A stretch of DNA of 40,383 nucleotides from UMGS363 sp051881775 (GTDB taxonomy: Bacteria > Bacillota > Clostridia > Oscillospirales > Ruminococcaceae): contig JBJEQN010000091.1 in the NCBI GenBank assembly GCA_051881775.1, positions 1-40,383 on the forward strand. The letters run 5' to 3'. The notes under the pieces are model-generated. The model was given only the letters and a program-made list of their open reading frames with translations, searched no databases and was not told where the DNA came from. Numbering within the stretch: position 1 is the stretch's first letter; every line of letters starts with the position of its first letter. Both the position numbers and the translations under genes were made by a program. Shown here piece after piece: positions 16,147 through 22,927 of this stretch.

Positions 16147-16920
16147 TTAACTATGCTTCGCATTTTTATTGTACAAAAGGTTAATACAGTAAACAGATAA
16201 TGCTGTGTATGTGATAACTAATATAATTAAAGATACCATCTCATATCTCATGTTCTGTGTAAAACAATATGGCAAAGCACATATATCAATAAAACTATGC
16301 ATGATAATAGGAACCCATAAATTACCCGTTTTTTTATAAATTGTTCCAAAATATAATCCCATACCAATGGTAGAAATAACCTTAAATAATATAACCCCAA
16401 TTCCCATACCCAACATACCCGGAATATGTCCTAATCCAAAAACTACCGATGAAACAATAATTGCTATTTCAGTCTTATTCTCCTTTTTGTCTGCAAATGC
16501 CTCAACAATATTCAAAAGCAATCCTCTGACATAAAATTCCTCAACGATCCCCACTCCAATATAATATAAAACGCCTTCTATCAATATTTTCCATATTGTT
16601 GGTTTATAATCAAATGGAAACAAACCAATAAAAAAAGCTGCAAAAGATAATACTCCTGCTATAATTCCGGGTATAGCATATCTTTTCAATCCTTCTCTTA
16701 ATCCACTTGCTGAAAATCCAAAATTATATGTTATTTTAAATAGCTTTAATACAACTATTGCAAAAATCCCTATTATTATGAAATTAATCATCAATGGAAT
16801 AATATACCGGTCAACATCGGCAATATTTACTTTTAGCAATACTCCCGGCAATCCTGATATGTCCATAAAAGCAATTACTAAACATAAAAATGTGAGGATC
16901 ACTTTTGTTTTTTGGCTCAT
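16147..16920 (-). CDS. CPBP (CAAX/Abi) family intramembrane protease
   Basis: This 257-residue polytopic membrane protein has several helices and the family motifs: EEFYVR at about 127-132, FGLGH ending near 165, and HSFID near 208. These Glu and His residues form the proposed active site. Family members process prenylated proteins in eukaryotes; in Firmicutes they often relate to bacteriocin self-immunity or peptide maturation. I prefer the second ATG (16920) with AAAGGG nine bases upstream; an ATG at 16926 is three bases from that site. The gene is clearly more AT-rich than its neighbours and uses AT-ending codons (ATA, TTA, AAA), which suggests a different origin. It stands alone with its own terminator. 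Confidence 0.9.
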   Translation of the reverse strand: MSQKTKVILTFLCLVIAFMDISGLPGVLLKVNIADVDRYIIPLMINFIIIGIFAIVVLKLFKITYNFGFSASGLREGLKRYAIPGIIAGVLSFAAFFIGLFPFDYKPTIWKILIEGVLYYIGVGIVEEFYVRGLLLNIVEAFADKKENKTEIAIIVSSVVFGLGHIPGMLGMGIGVILFKVISTIGMGLYFGTIYKKTGNLWVPIIMHSFIDICALPYCFTQNMRYEMVSLIILVITYTALSVYCINLLYNKNAKHS

Positions 16921-16989
16921 TATCATTTACCCTTTCACCCAAAAATTCCGATTTTTCATTCAGTTAATTTCCCCGATAAATGGGAAGTT

Positions 16990-17420
16990 GTTTAAGTGTG
17001 AGGTGTGGAGAGTGAAGAGTGAAGTTAAGCCAATCAACAACTTCACTCTTCACTCCTCACACTTCAAACTTCTCCAAAATCCGATTTGTCGCTTATTATA
17101 TTAAAAACATAATTAATTCAATTCAAATCTCAACTTTCCAAGTTACACAAGTCACGCATTCCGAATTATCTATTCATTTTTATGTAGGAGACGGGTTTCT
17201 GTCCCGTCTGCGCCGAATTCGGTTAAATCGGGACGGGAGACCCGTCCCCTACATAAATCAATGCCTCACGCAAACAATTTTGCCTAAAAATAATTCCACT
17301 TTCAACTTTCAACTTTCCACATTGAAACAAACTCCACTCTTCACTCCTCACACTTCAAACTTCTTCAAATTCCACATTGAAAAAATAATTCCGAATTCCG
17401 CATTCCGAATTCCTAATTTA
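16990..17420. repeat. composite intergenic repeat region with AT-rich arms
   Basis: This 500-bp gap has no gene. 16995-17063 is an inverted repeat (AGTGTGAGG..GTGAAGAGTGAAGTT with AACTTCACTCTTCAC..CCTCACACT). 17181-17256 is a GACGGG element (listed separately). 17290-17420 holds CCACTTTCAACTTTCAACTTTCC and a run of ATTCCGAATTCCGCATTCC-type units up to the aldo/keto reductase stop. The same order, AT-rich arm, GACGGG core, AT-rich arm, occurs at 25499-25755 and 27572-27858. Confidence 0.8.
17181..17256. repeat. GTAGGGGACGGG element, copy 1
   Basis: TATGTAGGAGACGGG..GTCCCGT, a spacer with CCGAATT and TTAAATC, then GGGACGGGAGACCCGTCCCCTACATA. The ends are inverted and each half also makes a local hairpin. 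Related copies: 25595-25668, 27631-27706, 38844-38899. Confidence 0.88.
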
Positions 17421-17426
17421 AAGGAT

Positions 17427-18419
17427 TTATTCCGCAAGTATCTTTTCAATCGCAGCAATCTCCTCGGTTGAGAAATCCACCTTTTCCACGCAGGCAGCAT
17501 TTTCCGCTATCTGTTCGGCACGGCTTGCGCCGATAATGACTGTTGTTACCGCCTTGTTGTGAAGCACCCAAGACAGCGCCATCTGAGACAGCTTCTGTCC
17601 TCTTGCCTCGGCTATTTCGTTAAGGCTGCGCAGCTTGGAGAGCATTTTGTCGTCAAGCTCGTTTCCTATCCATGTGTCGCCCTTGCCAACTCTTGAATCC
17701 GCAGGAATGCCCTTCAGATACCTGTCCGTAAGGAAGCCCTGATACAAAGGCGAGAACACCGCAAGTCCTATTCCGTTTTCAGCCGCATAGCTGTCAAGTC
17801 CGTCACGTTCTATCCAGCGGTTGAGCATTGCATAGGACGGCTGATTTACGATAAAGGGCGTGTGCAGTTCTTTGAAAATAGCGGATATTTCGGCGGTTTT
17901 TTTCTTGTTGTAGTTGGAAATGCCGACGTAAAGCGCCTTGCCCTGACGAACGGCGTTGTCAAGAGCGAGAGCGGTCTCTTCAAGAGGCGTTTCGGGGTCG
18001 TAGATATGGTGGTAGAAAATATCCACATAATCCAGCTTCATTCTTTTAAGGCTCTGGTCAAGAGAAGCGGTGAGATATTTCCTTGAACCGTTCTTGTCAC
18101 CGTAGGGACCGGGCCACATATCATAGCCTGCCTTGGTGCAGATGCACATTTCATCTCTGTAATGCCGCATACCGTCAAGTATCCTGCCGAAATTTTCCTC
18201 GGCGCTGCCATTGTAGGGGTTGCCGTAGTTGTTGGCAAGGTCAAAGACCGTTATGCCAAGGTCAAACGCCGTGTGTACCATTTCCTCCATGTCGGAGAAG
18301 CGTCCGCTGCTGCCAAAGTTCTTCCAGAAGCCGAGTGATACCGCCGAAAGCTTAAGTCCGCTTTTTCCGCAGCGGTTGTATATCATTTTATCGTATCTTT
18401 TATCGTTTGCAATAAACAT
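17427..18419 (-). CDS. aldo/keto reductase, YghZ/MgrA-like
   Basis: This 330-residue enzyme is an NADPH-dependent carbonyl reductase of the aldo/keto reductase superfamily. The catalytic tetrad can be placed: D60 and Y65 in FDLANNYGNP, K96 in CTKAG, and H137 in IFYHHIYDPETP. The GSAEENFGRIL stretch and the HHIYDPETPLEETA sequence resemble the YghZ (L-glyceraldehyde-3-phosphate reductase) and MgrA branch rather than sugar-specific AKRs. The C-terminal VIIGASRAEQIAENAACV carries the cofactor phosphate-binding motif. AAAGGA lies 9 bases before the ATG. The physiological substrate is not determined by the sequence; neighbours give no pathway clue. Confidence 0.93.
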   Translation of the reverse strand: MFIANDKRYDKMIYNRCGKSGLKLSAVSLGFWKNFGSSGRFSDMEEMVHTAFDLGITVFDLANNYGNPYNGSAEENFGRILDGMRHYRDEMCICTKAGYDMWPGPYGDKNGSRKYLTASLDQSLKRMKLDYVDIFYHHIYDPETPLEETALALDNAVRQGKALYVGISNYNKKKTAEISAIFKELHTPFIVNQPSYAMLNRWIERDGLDSYAAENGIGLAVFSPLYQGFLTDRYLKGIPADSRVGKGDTWIGNELDDKMLSKLRSLNEIAEARGQKLSQMALSWVLHNKAVTTVIIGASRAEQIAENAACVEKVDFSTEEIAAIEKILAE

Positions 18420-18525
18420 TTTTGACCGTCCTTTCGGGATTTTTCTTGATTATAAGTGTAACATACCGAGAGAAATGTGTCAAGGTGGGGATTAGTGGAT
18501 AGTGAGTAGTGAACAGTAAAAAATG

Positions 18526-18558
18526 AATAAAAATGCCGTACTCCTTTCGGAGTACGGC
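18526..18558 (-). terminator. terminator of the three-gene exported-protein operon
   Basis: On the minus strand GCCGTACTCC, GAAA, GGAGTACGGC followed by ATTTTTATT, just after the C39-like protease stop. Bases 18484-18525 hold a degenerate AT-rich repeat. Confidence 0.85.
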
Positions 18559-18581
18559 GGATTTGCGTCATAGAAATTTTT

Positions 18582-19808
18582 TCAACTTTTAACTATAATA
18601 ACTGCGTGCTGACCCATTTGGGTAAATCTCTTTTCAAAATCACTCTGTTTATATTCTGTGATCCCTTTTAACGGGTCGTTAAGGTATACTGTTTTTTTGA
18701 TTTTGTCATAACCTACAAGGAGCAAACAGTGTTCTCCGGCTGTCCAGGTATATTTGTTTCCTGTTTCGGGGATGACCCATTCTGCGCCTTTTTTCGGTTC
18801 TTTCATGTTTATGGTCGCCCACACTATTACGGGGTGTCCCTTGTCAACTGCTGCATAAAGATTTTCAGGGCTGCAGCCGGTCATATTTTTGACCTGCCAC
18901 TCTGATTTTTTATCATATTTTGCAAGATATTTTTCGGCAGCCTTGGCAATAACATCGGAAAAGCAGCCGTAAGCAAATGTGCTGCGTGGGTCGCCTACAA
19001 AAACCTTGTACGGGTCGGAAGCGCGGTACTTGCCTTTTTCAAGGTAGTTATCCGCAAGAATTTCTTTGTCCGCATTAAAGCCTATGTAATTAAGCAGCAT
19101 AGCCAGCGATGTTATTTCGCAGCCTGTGGGAAGCTCCGGGTTTTGAAGTATCATATCTGCATTGATATATTTTTTCTGCCCCGAAACCGCTGACGTAATA
19201 TCGATGGTAAATTCAGGCGTGTGGTGCAGTTTTTCTGACGAGGCTTCTCTGATCCTTATATTGTATTTTCCGGCGGAAAGCAGGTTTATATCAACGGTAT
19301 TGCTTTTTAGAGGTATCACCCTTTTTCCGCCGTTCATAACAAGCACATAACTTTTTTCGGGATCGTAATTATCAATAACTGCCTGTATTTTTCCGTCTTT
19401 ATATATCTTTTCGCCTGCTCTTATAAAATGCGCCTTAACGGAATATTGTTTTTCGCTGCTGCCCACATACACCGTATGTATATCTGTAAGTGTGCTTCTA
19501 TCGCCGTTTTTCATTACGCAGATGTTATAAAAGGAATTTTCGGCGTTGATAAGTGTTTTTGAAGTTCCTTCCATTGAATAAAATTTTTTGCCGGAATTAA
19601 AGCTGACGTAATAGGAATCATTTTCATTGTAATTTGAGATAATGACCTCTATTTTTCCGTTGCGTTCGCCGTTTGTACAATCCGTTATATTAAACGACAG
19701 CTCTATGGGCAGCTTGTCCGATTTGACTGTTTGCGCAGAAGCATTGACAACAGGGAAAACAAGAACGGCAAGTATGACCGCTATAACACTTAAAAATAAC
19801 TTTTTCAT
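18582..19808 (-). CDS. exported C39-like cysteine protease
   Basis: This 408-residue protein has a signal peptide (residues 1-25, cleavage near ASA-Q), then a beta-rich region with two Ig-like stretches (about 30-205), then a papain-like C39_2-type domain. The catalytic Cys is C230 in LPTGCEITSLAMLLNY, His is H360 in GEHCLLLVGYD, and N377/D378 in LNDPL completes the triad. Proteins of this type are secreted or surface-associated; they are not the bacteriocin-exporter C39 domain. The substrate is unknown. It begins 20 bases after the YD-repeat gene and ends at a clear terminator, so it is last in a three-gene operon. GGAG lies 9 bases before the ATG. Confidence 0.9.
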   Translation of the reverse strand: MKKLFLSVIAVILAVLVFPVVNASAQTVKSDKLPIELSFNITDCTNGERNGKIEVIISNYNENDSYYVSFNSGKKFYSMEGTSKTLINAENSFYNICVMKNGDRSTLTDIHTVYVGSSEKQYSVKAHFIRAGEKIYKDGKIQAVIDNYDPEKSYVLVMNGGKRVIPLKSNTVDINLLSAGKYNIRIREASSEKLHHTPEFTIDITSAVSGQKKYINADMILQNPELPTGCEITSLAMLLNYIGFNADKEILADNYLEKGKYRASDPYKVFVGDPRSTFAYGCFSDVIAKAAEKYLAKYDKKSEWQVKNMTGCSPENLYAAVDKGHPVIVWATINMKEPKKGAEWVIPETGNKYTWTAGEHCLLLVGYDKIKKTVYLNDPLKGITEYKQSDFEKRFTQMGQHAVIIVKS

Positions 19809-19828
19809 TGTGACCGCTCCATTTTCGT

Positions 19829-21235
19829 TTAGATAAAGTAGGAGCTGACAATGCTGTTTAATATTTCTGTTTTTTCGTCTATTTCCTTGTTTATAGTTTT
19901 ATAGACATAGTAAGGCTTAGACCATGTATATGTTTCTCCGTCATTTTCGGTAGTGCTGTAAGTATAATGTTTCATTTTTCCGTTTTTATAATAATTGTAT
20001 GTCCTTTCTTCACTTACTTGGCCGTAGTCATGATTTTTATACTCGGTAAATTTTCTGATAAGGTTGCCTGAGCTGTCATAAGAATATGATGTAACATCCC
20101 CGTTTTGATTGACTGATTTAATTAATCTGTTATTTTTGTCATAAGAATTTGTAGTAACATTTCCGTATTGATCGGTCGACTTTATCAATCTGTTATTTTC
20201 GTCATAAGTGTATGTATATGATGTTTCGGATTTACTGCCTGACTTTGAAACGGTTACTTCTTTTTCGAAAATCAAGTTATTTTTTTTGTCATATTTGTAT
20301 GTTTCTGATGATGAAGAAGTACCGGATTCATTGTCAAGCTTGTATTTTTGGACATAATTTTTTGAAATTAAATTGTTGGCGCTGTCATATTTATATGTTG
20401 TTGTTTCTTTGACAAAAGAGCCTTTCTCATAAAATGAACTGGTGTATTTTTTTATGTATGTTTCTGAAATCAGATTATTATTTTTGTCATAGCTGTAAGA
20501 AATTGTGGTGATATTTGCGTAATCTTCATCGTCAGATGTGCTTTCAATTGATACAATATCAAAATTATTGTTGTATGTTGTTGTTCTCTTTATTGTTGTA
20601 TTGTCACCGATTTTTCCTGTCATCATTATTTTATTTTCCGAATACTCGATCTGCCAGTCGCCTCGGACATATGAAATATCTGCTTTAAATTCATAATCCT
20701 GCCTTTCGGGATATCCTAAATAACAAGATTTTACGCTTGCAATTCTTCCTTCGTTATCGTATTCAAAAAAGCAATCAACATCAGAACCTTTTTCCATATT
20801 TGGTTCATAATATTCCGTAAGAACAAGGTTCTTGCTTCCAATGGATTTTGTAGTGACCTTGAATTGCTTTGAATACTCACCGGATATGTACGAACTTCCA
20901 TTCTTCTTGACCGCAGAAATCATGAAGCAATAGCTTTCCTCGCTGAGAAGCCCCGTAACGGTTGCCTTTGTTTCGGAGGTGGTCTTTATTTTCTTGAATT
21001 TTTTGCTGTAAGAATCATACATATAAACTCTGTAAGCGTCTGCGCCGTTTACCTTGTCCCAGGTCAGAGTTATTTTGTCTGTTCCTGCGGCAGCTTTAAT
21101 GCCGGACGGCGCAGACAGCTTTGAAGCCGCCGATGCCGAAATTGAAATGCCGCTTTCTTCTGCTGTCGGTATTGCCGATATGCCTAAAAACATTGCCGCT
21201 GCAAGAATAAATGCTGCAAATTTTCTGATATTCAC
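19829..21235 (-). CDS. exported FN3 protein with YD (RHS-like) repeats
   Basis: This 468-residue protein has a signal peptide (1 to about 35, ISASAAS) and a fibronectin type III domain (about 38-130, LSAPSGIKAAAGTDKITLTW..YRVYMYDSYSKKFKK). The second half has at least five short repeats of the YDxxNNLIxxxxxxxG..YxYD kind, seen in RHS/YD-repeat surface proteins. No wall anchor, toxin tip or membrane tail is visible. The start is GTG, with GGAGG nine bases before it. Its first 100 residues are almost the same as those of the next gene upstream, so the pair is a duplication. A surface or carbohydrate-binding role is inference. Confidence 0.88.
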   Translation of the reverse strand: MNIRKFAAFILAAAMFLGISAIPTAEESGISISASAASKLSAPSGIKAAAGTDKITLTWDKVNGADAYRVYMYDSYSKKFKKIKTTSETKATVTGLLSEESYCFMISAVKKNGSSYISGEYSKQFKVTTKSIGSKNLVLTEYYEPNMEKGSDVDCFFEYDNEGRIASVKSCYLGYPERQDYEFKADISYVRGDWQIEYSENKIMMTGKIGDNTTIKRTTTYNNNFDIVSIESTSDDEDYANITTISYSYDKNNNLISETYIKKYTSSFYEKGSFVKETTTYKYDSANNLISKNYVQKYKLDNESGTSSSSETYKYDKKNNLIFEKEVTVSKSGSKSETSYTYTYDENNRLIKSTDQYGNVTTNSYDKNNRLIKSVNQNGDVTSYSYDSSGNLIRKFTEYKNHDYGQVSEERTYNYYKNGKMKHYTYSTTENDGETYTWSKPYYVYKTINKEIDEKTEILNSIVSSYFI

Positions 21236-21256
21236 TGTATTGTACCTCCAATATTT

Positions 21257-21272
21257 GTGCCTAATCAGACAC
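21257..21272 (-). promoter_or_regulatory. leader stem-loop before the YD-repeat gene
   Basis: On the minus strand GTGTC, TGATTA, GGCAC (one G-U pair), just upstream of ATTGGAGGTACAATACA. It matches the stem-loop at 22408-22425 in front of the paralogue. Confidence 0.5.
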
Positions 21273-21319
21273 TTTACAAAGTAAAATTTTTTGCTTTCGT
21301 TTATTGCTGAAAAAACAAG

Positions 21320-22387
21320 TTATCTATAGATTCGATTTGAGTCATATATTTCCTGATAAACATATGTCAAAAAATAATTTAAAATAAACTTGTTCAGCTT
21401 TTCTGTTCCTGCGTCAATTTTTTTATTAAAGGTCTTATAAATTAAATTTGAATTCAGGCAATCGCCAATTAAATCCAATGTAATGCCTTTATTAAATTTA
21501 ATACTGTCTGAGGACGTTACTTTAAATTTTCCTGTTTTATTGTTTTTTCTTTCACAGCTTTTAGAAACCAAATTGTTGTTTTTATCGTAAGTATATTTTG
21601 TTGTTGATATAGTGGAATAACCATTTTTTTGACTATTTATGATTATTGATTCAACATCAAAGTTCTTATTATAAGTCATTGTTATTACATATGATTCAAT
21701 AGGAACAGCTACAGGTGCATCGGTGTTATTGTTATTGTCGTTCGTATCGTCTTCTTCAATGTACTGCTTGGTAAGTATTACTTTGTTTTCACTGTATTCG
21801 ATCGTAAATTCCGACCATATACCGGCTATATCATGTTTGAATTCGTATTCCTCTCCGTGAGGCTTTTTACAATAGCAAAGTTTTACACCGCTAATTCTTC
21901 CGTTGCTGTCATAATCAAAAATGTAGTCGTAATCCGAACCTTTTTCTCTGTTGGGGATATAATATTCCGTTAAAATCAAATTTTCGTTTCCAACAGATTT
22001 AGTGGTTACCTTGAATTGTTTTGAATATTCTCCCGAAACATAGGAGTTTCCGCTTTTTTTTACCGCAGAGAGCATAAAATAATAGGTTTTGTTGTTTTTT
22101 AGCCCCGTAACGGTTGCCTTTGTCTCGGCGGTGGTCTTTATTTTCTTAAATTTTTTGCTGTAAGAATCGTACATATACACTCTGTAAGCGTCTGCGCCGT
22201 TTACCTTGTTCCAGGTCAGAGTTATCCTGTCCGTTCCTGCGGCAGCCTTGATGCCTGACGGTGCGGACAGCTTTGAAGCCGCCGATGCCGAAATTGAAAT
22301 GCCGCTTTCTTCTGCTGTCGGTATTGCCGATATGCCTAAAAACATTGCTGCTGCAAGAACAAATGCTGCAAATTTTTGGATATTCAC
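21320..22387 (-). CDS. exported FN3 protein, paralogue of the next gene
   Basis: This 355-residue protein has a signal peptide and fibronectin type III domain almost identical to those of the 19829-21235 protein (differences at only a few of the first 95 residues), followed by a similar domain (LTEYYIPNREKGSD, YDSNGRISGVKLCY) but only about two YD-like units (YDSNGRI, YDKNNNLVSK). The C-terminus aligns with the other (NKKID..TEKLN). It looks like the same protein with most YD repeats lost or never gained. GTG start with GGAGG nine bases away. First gene of the operon, with a consensus promoter at 22434-22462 and a divergent XRE regulator. Confidence 0.88.
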   Translation of the reverse strand: MNIQKFAAFVLAAAMFLGISAIPTAEESGISISASAASKLSAPSGIKAAAGTDRITLTWNKVNGADAYRVYMYDSYSKKFKKIKTTAETKATVTGLKNNKTYYFMLSAVKKSGNSYVSGEYSKQFKVTTKSVGNENLILTEYYIPNREKGSDYDYIFDYDSNGRISGVKLCYCKKPHGEEYEFKHDIAGIWSEFTIEYSENKVILTKQYIEEDDTNDNNNNTDAPVAVPIESYVITMTYNKNFDVESIIINSQKNGYSTISTTKYTYDKNNNLVSKSCERKNNKTGKFKVTSSDSIKFNKGITLDLIGDCLNSNLIYKTFNKKIDAGTEKLNKFILNYFLTYVYQEIYDSNRIYR

Positions 22388-22407
22388 TGTATTGTACCTC
22401 CAATATC

Positions 22408-22425
22408 AGTGTCGAATTAGACACT
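22408..22425 (-). promoter_or_regulatory. 5' leader stem-loop of the exported-protein operon
   Basis: AGTGTC, TAATTC, GACACT on the minus strand, perfect 6-bp stem, starting about 8 bases after the -10. It would sit at the very 5' end of the mRNA, as RNA-stabilising hairpins do; that role is inference. Confidence 0.6.
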
Positions 22426-22433
22426 TTTTTGTA

Positions 22434-22462
22434 ATTATAATCGTATTAGGTACAAAAGTCAA
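22434..22462 (-). promoter_or_regulatory. promoter of the exported-protein operon
   Basis: On the minus strand TTGACT, 17 bp, TATAAT. GGTACAA stands within its spacer (22449-22455) and again over the -10 of the divergent regulator (22481-22487), 32 bp apart: a possible operator pair. Confidence 0.8.
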
Positions 22463-22510
22463 TATATTTCAGTCAAATGTGGTACAATAAACAAAAATGA
22501 GGTGCCGCAT

Positions 22511-22846
22511 ATGGTTAAATACAACAGAATAAAGGACTTGCGTGAAGACAGCGACAAGACCCAGCAGGAGGTAGCAGATTACCTCGGAACATCGTCTCAG
22601 CATTACGGAAAATATGAGCTCGGACGGGCAGAGATACCCTTTGAACGTGCCATTATGCTTGCAAAATATTACAATGTCAGCCTTGACTACATTGCAGGAC
22701 TTACCAACAATAAAAAAGGTCTGCCGCCGGAGGGACTTACGGACAAACAGCAGGAGATAATCAAACTTTTGTCCGGTCTTTCTGCCGAAGAAAAAAAGGA
22801 TCTTGCCGGAATACTCAGAGCCGTACTCGGTGAACTGGAAAGATGA
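22511..22846 (+). CDS. XRE-family helix-turn-helix regulator
   Basis: This 111-residue DNA-binding protein has a Cro/C1-type HTH at about residues 5-60 (IKDLREDSDKTQQEVADYLGTSSQHYGKYELGRAEIP), followed by LAKYYNVSLDYIAGLTNN, typical of Firmicutes XRE proteins, and a short helical C-terminus (LTDKQQEIIKLLSGLSAEEKKDL) that may dimerise. I start at ATG 22511 with GAGGTG six bases upstream; an in-frame GTG at 22502 overlaps that site. Divergent from the exported-protein operon with promoters overlapping within about 100 bp, so it is a good candidate for its regulator and for autoregulation; this is inference. Confidence 0.93.
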   Translation: MVKYNRIKDLREDSDKTQQEVADYLGTSSQHYGKYELGRAEIPFERAIMLAKYYNVSLDYIAGLTNNKKGLPPEGLTDKQQEIIKLLSGLSAEEKKDLAGILRAVLGELER

Positions 22847-22865
22847 ACGGGCGGTTTTATACAAA

Positions 22866-22914
22866 AAACAAAGCTGTTATAACGGAAATCTCCGCTATAA
22901 CAGCTTATTTTTGT
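22866..22914. terminator. bidirectional terminator between the XRE gene and polA
   Basis: AAGCTGTTATA-ACGG, AAATCT, CCGC-TATAACAGCTT forms a long stem with one mismatch. TTATTTTT follows on the plus strand and TTTGTTTTTTG on the minus strand, serving both convergent genes. Confidence 0.88.
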
Positions 22915-22927
22915 ACTATTTTATCCA

